Positions 1 to 8,292 are shown, counted from the stretch's first letter. The stretch: DNA of 24,624 nt from JBNKEI01 sp050288705 (GCA_050288705.1 JBNKEI010000035.1:1-24624); one strand, 5' to 3'. Notes: generated by a model from the sequence alone, not told the origin. Translations and numbers: made by a program.

Positions 1-227
1 CTGAAGAGAAAAGTCGCCAAATCGGTTTCCTAGTTTTCTTAAATAGCTATCCAAGATAATCTATTCCTGCGTAAAATCGGGCCGCAGTGCTCTCAGGCTT
101 TTTGATGCGTTTAAGCCTCCCGCGCCCCTGCCGAACAGTGAAATTAAGTTTATTCCCGCTTTGCGATCAAAAAAACTCTCGCTAACCGTGCGGCCTTATT
201 CAAGATGGCTTATAAGAGAACGAATTC

Positions 228-232
228 AAGGA
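228..232 (+). promoter_or_regulatory. Shine-Dalgarno AAGGA deciding the ftsY start
   Basis: AAGGA lies 8 bases before the ATG at 241. The in-frame ATG at 205 has no purine-rich sequence before it, so 241 is the better start. Confidence 0.6.
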
Positions 233-240
233 TAGTTACT

Positions 241-1881
241 ATGCCAGACTCGTATTCCGTAAACTCGCCTTCTCTAGCCAAAACCCAAGAGGGTGTCCCT
301 GCCCCGGGCAACGCCAGGGAAAATTTCGCTCAATCTTTTTTGAACCAGCCACTTGCCCAGTGGATAGCCATTGGTGTGGGTGTAGCTCTTCTGCTTTTTC
401 TAGTTTATGCGCTGGTGCGTAAACGCAAGAGAAGACGCCAAGAGTTTGCAGATCACGCTGAGCGGCCTTCACAGCCTTTAATGAAGGATAAGCCACCTCA
501 AGAGGCTCCTCCTTCCCAGGCACCAGAAGTCCTTCCCACGCGACGTCGCGAACGTCTCGAATTGGAAACCAAAGAAACTGAGTCCGAGATAGCCGCTCGT
601 ATGGCGGAACAACAAGCAGAGAATGCTCGACTGGAAGCTAAGCGTTTGTTGGAGAAATCTAGGCAATTGGGCGATGTCCGTTCGGCTCAGCTAGCAGAAA
701 AAGCCCGCATCGATGCAGAACTTGCTCGCGAGAAAGCACAATCTCTCCAAGAATTGCTTGAAAAAGAAAAGCGGCAACTCCGAATCGCGGAAGAAGAGCG
801 AAAAAAAGCCGAGTATCGAGCAAAAAAGACTCTTGAGGCAGAGGAAAAAGAACGAAAGCGCCAAGAAGCTGAGCAAAAGCGAATCCGCGAAGAAGAAGAG
901 GCTCGGGAAAAACAAAGGCAGGAAGAAGAATCTCGTGAACTCGCTTTCCAAGAGGAGCAGAAAAGAGCTCAGATTCAGGCAGGAAAAACCCTGTCTGAGG
1001 GGTTGGCTCGTACCAAAGGCGGATTTATCGCCGGACTAAATTCTTTTTTAGGTCGAAATAAGGTTCTGGACGAGTCAGTTTTAGCGGAGTTAGAAGAAGT
1101 GCTCTTCAGCGCCGACATCGGAGTAAAAACTGCTACTAATCTTTTAGAATTTGCTCGCGACCGAGTGCGCGCCAAAGACCTCGCTGATTCGCAAAAGCTT
1201 CAGCAAGCCATTCGTGACCAAATACTGCAAATTGTGTCGCTCTCTCCCTCAAAGCAAATCAATTCACCCAGACCCTTTATTAAAATGGTAATCGGGGTAA
1301 ATGGTTCGGGAAAAACTACCACTATCGGTAAAATGGCTGCCCAATTTACCTCCGAGGGAAGACGAGTTCTGCTGGCCGCGGGAGATACTTTTCGCGCTGC
1401 CGCGGCAGAGCAACTAGAAATATGGGGGGAACGAGCCCAAGCACCGGTTGTAAAAGGTAAAGAAGGAGGAGACCCAGGCGCAGTTGTTTTCGATGCAGTA
1501 AAGCGCGCCTGCTCAGAAAACTTCGATGTGCTAATGATTGATACCGCCGGGCGACTACACACCAAAGCGCCTCTGATGGAAGAGCTAAAACGAGTCAAAC
1601 GAGTTATCGGCAAGGCGCTTTCTGGCGCCCCCCACGAAGTTCTGTTGGTGCTCGATTCTACTAATGGCCAAAATGCTATTGCGCAGGCTCGCGAATTTCA
1701 TTCCGCCTTGGAAGTCGATGGGATAATTCTCACCAAGCTTGATGGAACCGCTAAAGGAGGGGTAATCATCGGTATATGTGATGAATTGAAAGTTCCAGTG
1801 CGCTTCATAGGTATCGGTGAAACGGTGGGTGATTTGCGCCCATTCGATTCCACTGAATTCGTAAAGGCCCTATTTGAGTAA
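241..1881 (+). CDS. ftsY: Signal recognition particle receptor FtsY, membrane-anchored form
   Basis: SRP-receptor GTPase that docks ribosome-SRP complexes at the inner membrane for co-translational insertion. The protein is 546 aa from ATG 241, chosen because AAGGA precedes it; ATG 205 would add 12 aa. Order: short polar N-terminus, one hydrophobic membrane segment at about residues 39-59 followed by a basic KRKRRR stop-transfer stretch, a Glu/Lys/Arg-rich coiled coil at about 103-245, then the NG GTPase domain. Visible GTPase motifs are GVNGSGKT (352-359), DTFRAA (from 382), DTAGR (434-438), TKLDGTAKGG (from 498) and a GIGE..DLRPF ending. E. coli FtsY has an acidic A domain and no true transmembrane helix; anchored, long-linker forms occur in deltaproteobacteria and relatives. 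It is followed by an intrinsic terminator and is convergent with purC. Identity is certain from the motifs. Confidence 0.97.
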   Translation: MPDSYSVNSPSLAKTQEGVPAPGNARENFAQSFLNQPLAQWIAIGVGVALLLFLVYALVRKRKRRRQEFADHAERPSQPLMKDKPPQEAPPSQAPEVLPTRRRERLELETKETESEIAARMAEQQAENARLEAKRLLEKSRQLGDVRSAQLAEKARIDAELAREKAQSLQELLEKEKRQLRIAEEERKKAEYRAKKTLEAEEKERKRQEAEQKRIREEEEAREKQRQEEESRELAFQEEQKRAQIQAGKTLSEGLARTKGGFIAGLNSFLGRNKVLDESVLAELEEVLFSADIGVKTATNLLEFARDRVRAKDLADSQKLQQAIRDQILQIVSLSPSKQINSPRPFIKMVIGVNGSGKTTTIGKMAAQFTSEGRRVLLAAGDTFRAAAAEQLEIWGERAQAPVVKGKEGGDPGAVVFDAVKRACSENFDVLMIDTAGRLHTKAPLMEELKRVKRVIGKALSGAPHEVLLVLDSTNGQNAIAQAREFHSALEVDGIILTKLDGTAKGGVIIGICDELKVPVRFIGIGETVGDLRPFDSTEFVKALFE

Positions 1882-1914
1882 ATAGCCAGTTGCAGAGCCG
1901 CCGGCTAGTCAGGT

Positions 1915-1941
1915 ACCGCAGCAACGATAGCTGCGGTTTTT
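1915..1941 (+). terminator. Rho-independent terminator after ftsY
   Basis: Perfect stem CCGCAGC (1916-1922) and GCTGCGG (1930-1936), 7-base loop, then TTTTT (1937-1941). The A1915/T1937 pair can extend the stem. The opposite strand shows no T run after the hairpin, so it serves ftsY rather than purC. Confidence 0.85.
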
Positions 1942-1962
1942 CAACAAAATGGTTTAGGATAA

Positions 1963-2913
1963 TTATCCCATAGCCTGCTCAATATTCTTCTTTATTCGCG
2001 GCAAGGGATCGCCCGCTTGCGAAATGAATTCATGGCCAGTAATCCGCTCAAACGCGGTAGCATAAATTTTTGTGGCTTCTAATCGTATTTCGTCTGGCAA
2101 TAAAGGCACCTCCCCTTCCCCTGTAAACCCGCGTTCCTTGACTAGCCACTGCCTTATGTTTTCTTTATCCAACATTTTTTGCTCGTGACCACTGGAAAAA
2201 CGAATTTCATATTCGCTAGTTTCCCAATATCTCGAGGAATCCATGGTGTGAATTTCATCAATAACTAATAGCTCATCGCCAGCTATTCCAAACTCATATT
2301 TAGTATCTACCAGGATAAGACCTCTGGTTTCGGCCCATTGTTGTCCGCTTTTATACAAAGCCAAAGAATACTCATAGGCCATATCCAAGTAACGCTTTTC
2401 CACCAGTCCTTGCGAAAGAATTTCTTCTCGGCTAATAGGCTGATCGTGTTGGCCTAGCTCTGCTTTCGTGGTAGGCGTAAGAATAGGTTGAGAAAAAGCT
2501 TGATCCTTGCGCAAATTAGCAGGTAATTTGACCCCGTAACCAATTTTTCCATTCTGAAAATCTCGCCACAAACTTCCGGTCAGGTATCCTCGAACAATAA
2601 ATTCCACCGGCAGAGGGCGGCAAGCGCGTGCCACCATCACATTGGGATCGGGTATTTCTAACAAATGATTAGGCACAACAGCACTAGTTTTTTGAAACCA
2701 GAATGCGGCAGTACGATTAAGAATTTCGCCCTTAAACGGTATGGTTCCTAGTACACGATCAAATGCACTAATACGGTCAGTAGTTACCATCACCAACCGA
2801 TCGCCTTTTTGATAAGTATCACGCACCTTTCCGCAATAAACCTTATCAAATCCCGTCAGCCGGCTTTCTTGAAGAGTGAATGGTAATTGAGCACGAAAAC
2901 GCGATTCATCCAT
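1963..2913 (-). CDS. purC: Phosphoribosylaminoimidazole-succinocarboxamide synthase (SAICAR synthetase)
   Basis: Catalyses ATP-dependent ligation of aspartate to CAIR in de novo purine synthesis, in the cytoplasm. The protein is 316 aa. It shows the N-terminal nucleotide-binding pattern GKVRDTY (28-34), TDRISAFDR (45-53) and IPFKGEILN (58-66), then VEFIVRGYLTGS (103-114), VDTKYEFGI, and IDEIHTMDSSRYW near the middle. This is the longer class, about 300 aa as in yeast Ade1, rather than the roughly 237 aa E. coli type. The start is supported by AAGGAG seven bases upstream of the ATG. It stands alone, convergent with ftsY and divergent from the ABC operon; no other pur gene is in the window. No strong terminator of its own was seen. 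Confidence 0.96.
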   Translation of the reverse strand: MDESRFRAQLPFTLQESRLTGFDKVYCGKVRDTYQKGDRLVMVTTDRISAFDRVLGTIPFKGEILNRTAAFWFQKTSAVVPNHLLEIPDPNVMVARACRPLPVEFIVRGYLTGSLWRDFQNGKIGYGVKLPANLRKDQAFSQPILTPTTKAELGQHDQPISREEILSQGLVEKRYLDMAYEYSLALYKSGQQWAETRGLILVDTKYEFGIAGDELLVIDEIHTMDSSRYWETSEYEIRFSSGHEQKMLDKENIRQWLVKERGFTGEGEVPLLPDEIRLEATKIYATAFERITGHEFISQAGDPLPRIKKNIEQAMG

Positions 2914-3037
2914 TTAAAGACTCCTTGTCATTCTTGAGATTCGAATTAACACTTTAAACCACACCATACCCTGAGAAATAGGTCAGGAAAAGACTGCATG
3001 CTAGTCAACTTGGCAACCAGTTTTGCCCAAACCTATC

Positions 3038-3065
3038 TTGACATTCAGATCGCCCTTCTTATATT
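3038..3065 (+). promoter_or_regulatory. Sigma-70-type promoter of the Gld-like ABC operon
   Basis: TTGACA (3038-3043) matches the -35 consensus exactly. A 16-base spacer separates it from TATATT (3060-3065), which matches the -10 in five of six positions. Transcription would start near 3072, leaving a leader of about 120 bases before the ATPase gene. Confidence 0.65.
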
Positions 3066-3128
3066 GACCTCCATTTTAGATTCCTGGAGAGTAACCGTCG
3101 GATAATTCGATGGAATTTTGTGAGAATA

Positions 3129-3166
3129 GCGGGAATGAAGTAAGAATGTGCGATGTTACATCCCGC
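3129..3166 (+). repeat. Inverted repeat in the leader of the ABC operon
   Basis: GCGGGAATG (3129-3137) pairs with CATCCCGC (3159-3166) if one A is bulged, giving an 8-bp stem with a 21-base loop. It ends about 26 bases before the ATPase start codon. No T run follows, so it is not a standard terminator. Confidence 0.4.
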
Positions 3167-3192
3167 AATTTACCTTTTAAACGGGAGGCAGC

Positions 3193-3993
3193 ATGATCAA
3201 GGTAGCCAACCTCACCAAGCGATATCGCGATCGAGCGGCCATTGAAAATCTTACCTTCCAGGTGGAAGAAGGTGAAATCATTGGTTTTCTCGGTCCAAAT
3301 GGTGCAGGCAAAACCACCACAATGAGGGTACTTACCGGATATATTCCCGCAACCTCAGGAAAAGCCTCGGTTGGCGGCTTCGATGTTTTTGAACAGCCGC
3401 TGGAGGTTAAACGCCGAATTGGCTATCTACCTGAACAGCCGCCTGTCTACCCGGACATGACGGTTAGCGCCTATTTGCAATTTTGCGCCCAGATTAAAGG
3501 TGTTGCCTCGAAGGCTATTCGCGGAGAAATTGAACGCGTTGCTGGTTTGACTCAAATCACTGATGTTTTGCAACGAGTAATTAGCAATCTTTCCAAAGGC
3601 TATCGGCAACGAGTAGGACTAGCTCAGGCAATTTTGAATTCGCCCCCTCTATTGATTCTCGATGAGCCCACAGTAGGCCTTGACCCCATTCAAATCATTG
3701 AGGTTCGCAAGCTTATCCAACAACTTAGCCACTGCGGAAAACATACCGTAATTCTGTCAACGCACATCCTTCAAGAAATCGAAGAAGTTTGTCGCAAGGT
3801 GCTCATCATCAATAAAGGAAAATTGGTCGATTTTGGCACCATTGAGGAATTACAAAAACGACATTTTGATGGCGATTCAGCTTCTTTAGAGGAGATTTAC
3901 CTGAAACTAATCGATCCAACCGGAACCTACGCGGCTTCTCGCCGCCAGCGAGCCGCTTCTTCGTCGTTGGAATTGCAATCAGCTAATTCTTAG
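3193..3993 (+). CDS. ABC transporter ATP-binding protein, GldA/CcmA-like
   Basis: Nucleotide-binding subunit of an ABC-2-type transporter, 266 aa. Walker A GPNGAGKTTT begins at residue 34. The Q-loop Gln is at 82, the signature LSKGYRQR at 133-140, Walker B LLILDEPTVGLD from 153, and the H-loop His at 191. The LSKGY form of the signature is common in the GldA-like subgroup. After about residue 230 the tail is low in complexity and rich in Ala, Ser and Arg. The ribosome site GGGAGG precedes the ATG. It is the first gene of an operon with the permease, the GldG-like protein and the DUF4340 protein, so it most likely powers that complex. In Bacteroidota GldA works with GldF and GldG in gliding; here the substrate is unknown and gliding is not implied by the sequence alone. 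Confidence 0.93.
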   Translation: MIKVANLTKRYRDRAAIENLTFQVEEGEIIGFLGPNGAGKTTTMRVLTGYIPATSGKASVGGFDVFEQPLEVKRRIGYLPEQPPVYPDMTVSAYLQFCAQIKGVASKAIRGEIERVAGLTQITDVLQRVISNLSKGYRQRVGLAQAILNSPPLLILDEPTVGLDPIQIIEVRKLIQQLSHCGKHTVILSTHILQEIEEVCRKVLIINKGKLVDFGTIEELQKRHFDGDSASLEEIYLKLIDPTGTYAASRRQRAASSSLELQSANS

Positions 3994-4024
3994 TTTTCAC
4001 GTTTAATTGAGAGGAGAATCTTCC

Positions 4025-4825
4025 GTGCGTAATATCCTCGCCATCACCAGAAAAGAATTGAGCATTTACTTTACCACACCGGTCGCCTATATCGTTTTTG
4101 CGGTGATGAGTATCATCGCTAGTTACTTCTTTATTGCCGCAATTAATCAATTCACCCGACTGAGCACCATGGCTATGCAAATGCCACAATATGCAGATCC
4201 TAGTCGACTTAATCTGACTGATTATGTAATTGGTCCGGTGGTTTTTAATATGGGCATTTTTTTTGCTTTTGTGACACCACTGGTTTCCATGCGTCTTCTT
4301 TCCGAGGAGAAAAAGCAAGGCACTTTTGAATTTCTAATGACTTCTCCAATTCGGCCATTGGAGATAGTCATTGGGAAATACTTGGGCGGATGGGCCATTA
4401 TGGCGATTACCACCCTACTTTTGATGCTTCTTCCGGTAATTCTCCACTTTTTTGCTTCTTCGTCAGGCACGGGAGGGGCCGGCGGTATCGAATGGCAGAC
4501 TGCCATAACCGCTTATATTGGTTTGTTCTTATGGGCGGGCGCAGCTATGTCCATCGGGATGTTTATTAGTTCTCTGAGCAGCAGCCAAGTGGTATCAGCG
4601 GTAATCTCCATAATGCTTCTTTTATTACTGTGGCTAGCTTCTTGGATGGCTGGCGGAACAGAGGGCGTTATGCAAGATGCATTGAATTACTTTTCTGCCC
4701 AGCAACATCTGCTGGCCTTTGTTAAGGGCATTTTCGATCTTAAAGACCTTTTATATTTCGGGTCCTGGATTGTTTTAGGCGTTTTTTTAACTCATCGTGC
4801 GGTCGAAGCGCATCGCTGGGCCTAA
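4025..4825 (+). CDS. ABC-2 type transporter permease, GldF-like
   Basis: Inner-membrane permease partner of the preceding ATPase, 266 aa. The start is taken as GTG 4025, eight bases after AGGAG at 4012-4016; an upstream in-frame TTG at 4007 overlaps this ribosome site and is unlikely. Six hydrophobic segments can be seen: near the N-terminus (PVAYIVFAVMSIIASYFFIA), after YVIGPVVFN, around GGWAIMAITTLLLMLLPVIL, then TAYIGLFLWAGAAMSIGMF, VVSAVISIMLLLLLWLASW and the last before RAVEAHRWA. The segment VSMRLLSEEKKQGTFEFLMTS, just after TM2, carries the cytoplasmic EE..GT.E.L..SP motif typical of ABC-2 permeases that couple to the ATPase. The gene lies 31 bases after the ATPase gene and 34 before the GldG-like gene. 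Confidence 0.9.
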   Translation: MRNILAITRKELSIYFTTPVAYIVFAVMSIIASYFFIAAINQFTRLSTMAMQMPQYADPSRLNLTDYVIGPVVFNMGIFFAFVTPLVSMRLLSEEKKQGTFEFLMTSPIRPLEIVIGKYLGGWAIMAITTLLLMLLPVILHFFASSSGTGGAGGIEWQTAITAYIGLFLWAGAAMSIGMFISSLSSSQVVSAVISIMLLLLLWLASWMAGGTEGVMQDALNYFSAQQHLLAFVKGIFDLKDLLYFGSWIVLGVFLTHRAVEAHRWA

Positions 4826-4859
4826 TCATCAACTCTTTTTGTTGCTTTAGGAGAGCTCC

Positions 4860-6389
4860 ATGCAACGCAAGAATCTTGGAAGAATTCTCGGGGTGATCGG
4901 GCTAGTTATCTTACTGAGCTCAAGCCTCACTTTTTTAATTGGCGCCACTAATCTGGCATTGGCAAAGGCAATTGTTGGATCGGCTTTAATAATTTTCTAT
5001 TTCGTGACTAATTTTCGTAATCTAGGCAATACGGCCACTAGTCGCGGAACATTTTTTGTAGCAGTTACCGCGGTTTCATCACTGTTAGTGCTTGGCTTGC
5101 TGACGGTAGCAAATTATTTTGCTATTAAAAATCCTAAAACCTGGGACATGACCAAAAATCAAATTCATACTCTTGCTCCTGACACGACCAAAACCTTAAA
5201 AGGGTTACAAAGCGATGTTATGGTAACCGCCTTTTATTCGTCTGGCGAACAGGAATATGGCGCATTTAAGGGGTTATTTGAAAAATACCAGCACGAGAGC
5301 ACCCATTTTAAATATGAATTCGTTGATCCCATCAAAAACCCAATAAAGCTGAAAAGTTTTAATGTTCGTGCATCTGGGCCACGGGTGGTGGTGAAGCTAG
5401 GTAATACTGAGAGCAGAGTACAAGATCCCACCGAAGAAGCCCTAACTAATGCCTTAGTCAAAGTAACCCATTCTTCTAGCAAAAAGGTTTATTTCACGAC
5501 CGGACACGGAGAAGCCGATCTCGATGATAGTCAAGCTACCGGTCTTTCGCAAATAAAGAAACGCATGGAGGACGAGGGACTAAAAGCCGAAAAAATTAAT
5601 CTGGCCTCGGTGCAAGAAATTCCATCTGATGCAAATGGAATAGTCATTGCCGGGCCCTCCAAAGCATTTTTGCCTGGCGAATCGGGAATGGTAAAAAACT
5701 ACCTCGACCAAGGCGGCAAAGCGTTCATAATGGTTGAACCGCAAGTCACTAGTGGATTAGAGGATTTACTTCAAGCATACCAGATTGCGGCTGATGATGC
5801 GGTGGTAGTAGACCCGGTTAGCCGCTTATTTGGAGCTAGCGAATCAATCCCAATAGTTCAGAAATATAATACGTCTTTAGAAATAACCAGGGACTTCAAG
5901 CTAAACACCGTATTTCCTACCGCTCGGCCTCTGTCCATCTTGAAAGGGACGGAAACCAAAGCTCAATCCCAACCAGTAGCACTATCAATGCCTTCGGCGT
6001 GGGGAGAAACCAATCCTACTGGGCAGGTGAAACGTGACGAGAATGAAAAGGGTGGTCCTTTCCCTTTGGTGACTTTGGCCACTCTAAACACCAAGGAAGT
6101 GGAAAAAAGCCGGTCTGAGGAAGCAAGACTAGTGGTATCGGGCGACCGCGATTTCGTAACCAACAAGTTTTACACTGCTTTTGGAAATGAAGACTTTTTC
6201 ATGAATTGCCTCTCCTGGATTACTGGTCAAACTGAGCGCATTACTATTCGCCCGCGAACAAGAGACGCTTCCCGGCTGTTTTTGACTCCTGCACAACAAT
6301 CAACCATCTCCTTTTTGGCCATCGATTTTGTACCTGTTGCTTTGATTGCTTTTGGCTTGGCAGTTTGGCTGGGCCGACGAAGCCGCTAA
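4860..6389 (+). CDS. GldG-like ABC-type transport auxiliary protein
   Basis: 509 aa protein of the GldG/ABC-transporter auxiliary family. The N-terminus has three hydrophobic segments at about residues 8-28, 34-51 and 64-88. A large extracytoplasmic region follows, and one C-terminal membrane segment (about 480-503) ends in a basic RRSR tail. The sequence after the third segment (NQIHTLAPDTTKTLKGLQ) and the motif VYFTTGHGEADL are typical of the GldG family, whose soluble part resembles a Rossmann-like sensor or binding domain. AGGAG lies just before the ATG. Third gene of the ABC operon; it presumably forms the membrane complex with the permease and the DUF4340 protein. The substrate is not known. 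Confidence 0.85.
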   Translation: MQRKNLGRILGVIGLVILLSSSLTFLIGATNLALAKAIVGSALIIFYFVTNFRNLGNTATSRGTFFVAVTAVSSLLVLGLLTVANYFAIKNPKTWDMTKNQIHTLAPDTTKTLKGLQSDVMVTAFYSSGEQEYGAFKGLFEKYQHESTHFKYEFVDPIKNPIKLKSFNVRASGPRVVVKLGNTESRVQDPTEEALTNALVKVTHSSSKKVYFTTGHGEADLDDSQATGLSQIKKRMEDEGLKAEKINLASVQEIPSDANGIVIAGPSKAFLPGESGMVKNYLDQGGKAFIMVEPQVTSGLEDLLQAYQIAADDAVVVDPVSRLFGASESIPIVQKYNTSLEITRDFKLNTVFPTARPLSILKGTETKAQSQPVALSMPSAWGETNPTGQVKRDENEKGGPFPLVTLATLNTKEVEKSRSEEARLVVSGDRDFVTNKFYTAFGNEDFFMNCLSWITGQTERITIRPRTRDASRLFLTPAQQSTISFLAIDFVPVALIAFGLAVWLGRRSR

Positions 6390-6419
6390 CCTAAGGGAAA
6401 CTAAGGAGCTACTAAACAA

Positions 6420-7868
6420 ATGACTCAGAAATCACGCTCCCTAATCTCGCTGCTGGTGCTCGCTGGGATTTCTACGGGAGCAGGGCTGTTCGCCTACTAC
6501 GGAATTCACAAAAAGCAGGAAAAAGAAAAAGCGGAAAAAGAAAAGAATGAGCTTCTTTTCCCTCACACCGATAAGTCAAAGATTACCAATCTCTCGGTAA
6601 CTGCCAAAGGGCAAGCCACTGTTCTTTCGCTTGACGATTCCAAAAAATGGAAAATTACATCGCCAGTAAGTACCTCCGCAGATACGGATACCGTAAATTC
6701 TTTAGTAGAAAAATTAGTTTCCTTGAAACGTAAATCAATGGTCGAGGAAAATGCTTCTGATTTAGCCCCCTATGGCCTTAATCAGCCCAGAATAAAAATC
6801 ATTGCTAGCAGTGGAGACAAAGGCGGAGATAAGAAAGAGCTTATTTTTCACGCGGGGAATGAAAACCAGTTTGATAATTCCTTCTATGCAGCTCTTGGTA
6901 ATTCCAAGAATGTGCTACAAGTAGAAGGAGGATTCCAATACGCACTGGAAAAAAGTCTATTCGATCTTCGCAACAAACAGGTTATTCCTTTTGAAGAATC
7001 GCAACTGAAAGGTCTAGAGGTAAAGATAGACCAAATCACTTATACACTGCAAAAGGTTGATGACCACTGGGAAATAACTTCTCCTTTATCTGATCGTGCG
7101 GAATCTTCTACTGTAGATAAAATAGTGAATTCATTGCGAAACCTGAAAGCGTCTCAATATGTTACAGATTCGGCTTCCCCAGAAGATTTTGTTAAATACC
7201 AACTGAATTCGCCGCGTGCTAAGGTTACTGCGGTACTAACTAATGACACCAAAATCACGGTGTTGGCTAGCCAGGCGGAAGAAAATAGCACCAAAAAGTA
7301 TTACGCCCGTCTTGAGGAAATGCCTTTTATTGCCGAAATTTCCGAATCAATTTTTAAGGATCTTGCAGTAAGTATTGCTGATCTACTGGATAAAAGTGTC
7401 GTTCGTTTTGAAAGGGATGAAGTGTCCAAGGTGACCTTTCAATTCGGCTCGGAAAGCGTAACTCTCGAACAAAAGCCTAATAAAAATTCAGACTCTGATT
7501 GGAAAATTGTCGCCCCTATAACCAGTACGGCCCGTAAAGGCAAAATGGATAGCATTTTGTGGTCTCTTTCCTCGCTAAAAGGAATCCGCTTGGTTGACGA
7601 GACCAAAAGCAATTTGGAGAAGTATGGCCTACAAGCCCCTACCCGAAAAATCACGCTTTTCGATCGTTCTGGCAAAAAGCTGGACACCCTCTTATTGGGC
7701 CAAGAAACTGGAAATGATATGTACGTAATGGGCTCTTTAAGCGGGAAAGTATTTGAAGTAGAAAAGAGCAGTGTAAGTAGTTTTCCTGTCACTAGGGCGG
7801 ACTTGGAAGAACCAGTAGCCAGCAATGAGCCGAAGTCAGCGGCAACCCCAAAAAATGAGCCTAAATAG
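6420..7868 (+). CDS. DUF4340 protein with three internal repeats, last gene of the Gld-like operon
   Basis: 482 aa, one N-terminal membrane anchor (about residues 8-27) and an extracytoplasmic body. The charged EKEKAEKEKNE stretch follows the anchor. The body contains three copies of a DUF4340-like unit with a period of about 140-144 residues. Each has a W-x-I-x-x-P box (WKITSP at 77, WEITSP at 217, WKIVAP at 361), then a helix ending in a Lys-rich L.K stretch, then a YGL/YQL..P.....I box (near 118, 260 and 402). DUF4340 genes are commonly found next to gldG-like genes, as here, 30 bases after it. AAGGAG precedes the ATG by about 11 bases. The C-terminus is low in complexity. The role is inferred to be the periplasmic part of the transporter; no enzymatic motif is seen. 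Confidence 0.85.
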   Translation: MTQKSRSLISLLVLAGISTGAGLFAYYGIHKKQEKEKAEKEKNELLFPHTDKSKITNLSVTAKGQATVLSLDDSKKWKITSPVSTSADTDTVNSLVEKLVSLKRKSMVEENASDLAPYGLNQPRIKIIASSGDKGGDKKELIFHAGNENQFDNSFYAALGNSKNVLQVEGGFQYALEKSLFDLRNKQVIPFEESQLKGLEVKIDQITYTLQKVDDHWEITSPLSDRAESSTVDKIVNSLRNLKASQYVTDSASPEDFVKYQLNSPRAKVTAVLTNDTKITVLASQAEENSTKKYYARLEEMPFIAEISESIFKDLAVSIADLLDKSVVRFERDEVSKVTFQFGSESVTLEQKPNKNSDSDWKIVAPITSTARKGKMDSILWSLSSLKGIRLVDETKSNLEKYGLQAPTRKITLFDRSGKKLDTLLLGQETGNDMYVMGSLSGKVFEVEKSSVSSFPVTRADLEEPVASNEPKSAATPKNEPK

Positions 7869-7869
7869 T

Positions 7870-7899
7870 TTGCTAGACCTAGATGTGATTGGTTATGAT
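7870..7899 (+). promoter_or_regulatory. Possible rpoZ promoter
   Basis: TTGCTA (7870-7875), an 18-base spacer, then TATGAT (7894-7899), with four and five of six consensus matches. It sits right after the DUF4340 stop codon, in the 69-base gap before rpoZ. Read-through from the ABC operon is also possible because no terminator was seen. Confidence 0.4.
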
Positions 7900-7937
7900 A
7901 AGAACTTGTATCGAAAGAATAGAATAGGAGAAGTTGA

Positions 7938-8228
7938 ATGGCGCGCGTTACCGTGGAAGACTGTCTGCCTTTGGTAGATAACCGATTTTCTTTGGTGCTT
8001 TTGGCTACTAAGCGCACCAGACAATTAATGGCTGGTGCCCGGCCAATTCTCGATGTCTCCAAAAATAAGCCGCCTGTTCTTGCACTTCGAGAAATCGGAA
8101 CGGGCAAGGTGCATTTCGATCGCAGCGTTCGCGATGCTCTAACTGGTAAATTTGATAAGCCCAAAGACAATGCTTTGGTTTTGAGGCCAGTAAGCACTAC
8201 TGGCCCCACCAACATACTTACCGAATAG
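7938..8228 (+). CDS. rpoZ: DNA-directed RNA polymerase omega subunit
   Basis: 96 aa small subunit that helps fold and assemble the beta-prime subunit of RNA polymerase. The N-terminal pattern ARVTVEDCLPLVDNRFSLVL and the following ATKRTRQL match the conserved omega core almost directly (V.D.......R..L...A..RARQL). The 96-residue length is close to the usual 70-110. AGGAG precedes the ATG at a good distance. Unlike in many proteobacteria, it is not next to gmk or spoT; it follows the Gld-like ABC operon and is followed by a minus-strand orphan gene. Confidence 0.92.
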   Translation: MARVTVEDCLPLVDNRFSLVLLATKRTRQLMAGARPILDVSKNKPPVLALREIGTGKVHFDRSVRDALTGKFDKPKDNALVLRPVSTTGPTNILTE

Positions 8229-8269
8229 CACAGGAACGCCACCCTCATGGCAGACTTTTTTATTTGTGC

Positions 8270-8292
8270 TTGCCCCTATCTATCTGGGGCAA
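8270..8292. repeat. Inverted repeat between rpoZ and the minus-strand orphan
   Basis: Perfect 7-bp arms TTGCCCC (8270-8276) and GGGGCAA (8286-8292) with a 9-base spacer, in the convergent gap. Neither strand has a T run just after the stem. A CTTTTTTATTT tract lies upstream of it at 8255-8265. It could be a weak bidirectional stop signal, but does not meet the usual terminator pattern. Confidence 0.45.

Noticed and set aside
205..240. Upstream ATG start for ftsY
   Set aside because: No ribosome site precedes ATG 205, while AAGGA precedes ATG 241.
713..1039. Lys/Ser-rich frame inside ftsY and its minus-strand Phe/Leu-rich counterpart
   Set aside because: These are shadows of the Glu/Lys/Arg-rich coiled coil read in other frames.
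3325..3612. ABC signature LSKGY as a damaged LSGGQ motif
   Set aside because: This variant is usual in the GldA-like group and all other motifs are intact.
7439..8248. Long minus-strand frame across the DUF4340 and rpoZ genes
   Set aside because: Both plus-strand genes under it have clear family matches and good ribosome sites; the minus frame has no recognisable domain.
8255..8292. T run plus hairpin after rpoZ as an intrinsic terminator
   Set aside because: The T run comes before the perfect stem on the plus strand and reads as an A run on the minus strand. Only a 4-bp GCCA/TGGC stem precedes it.
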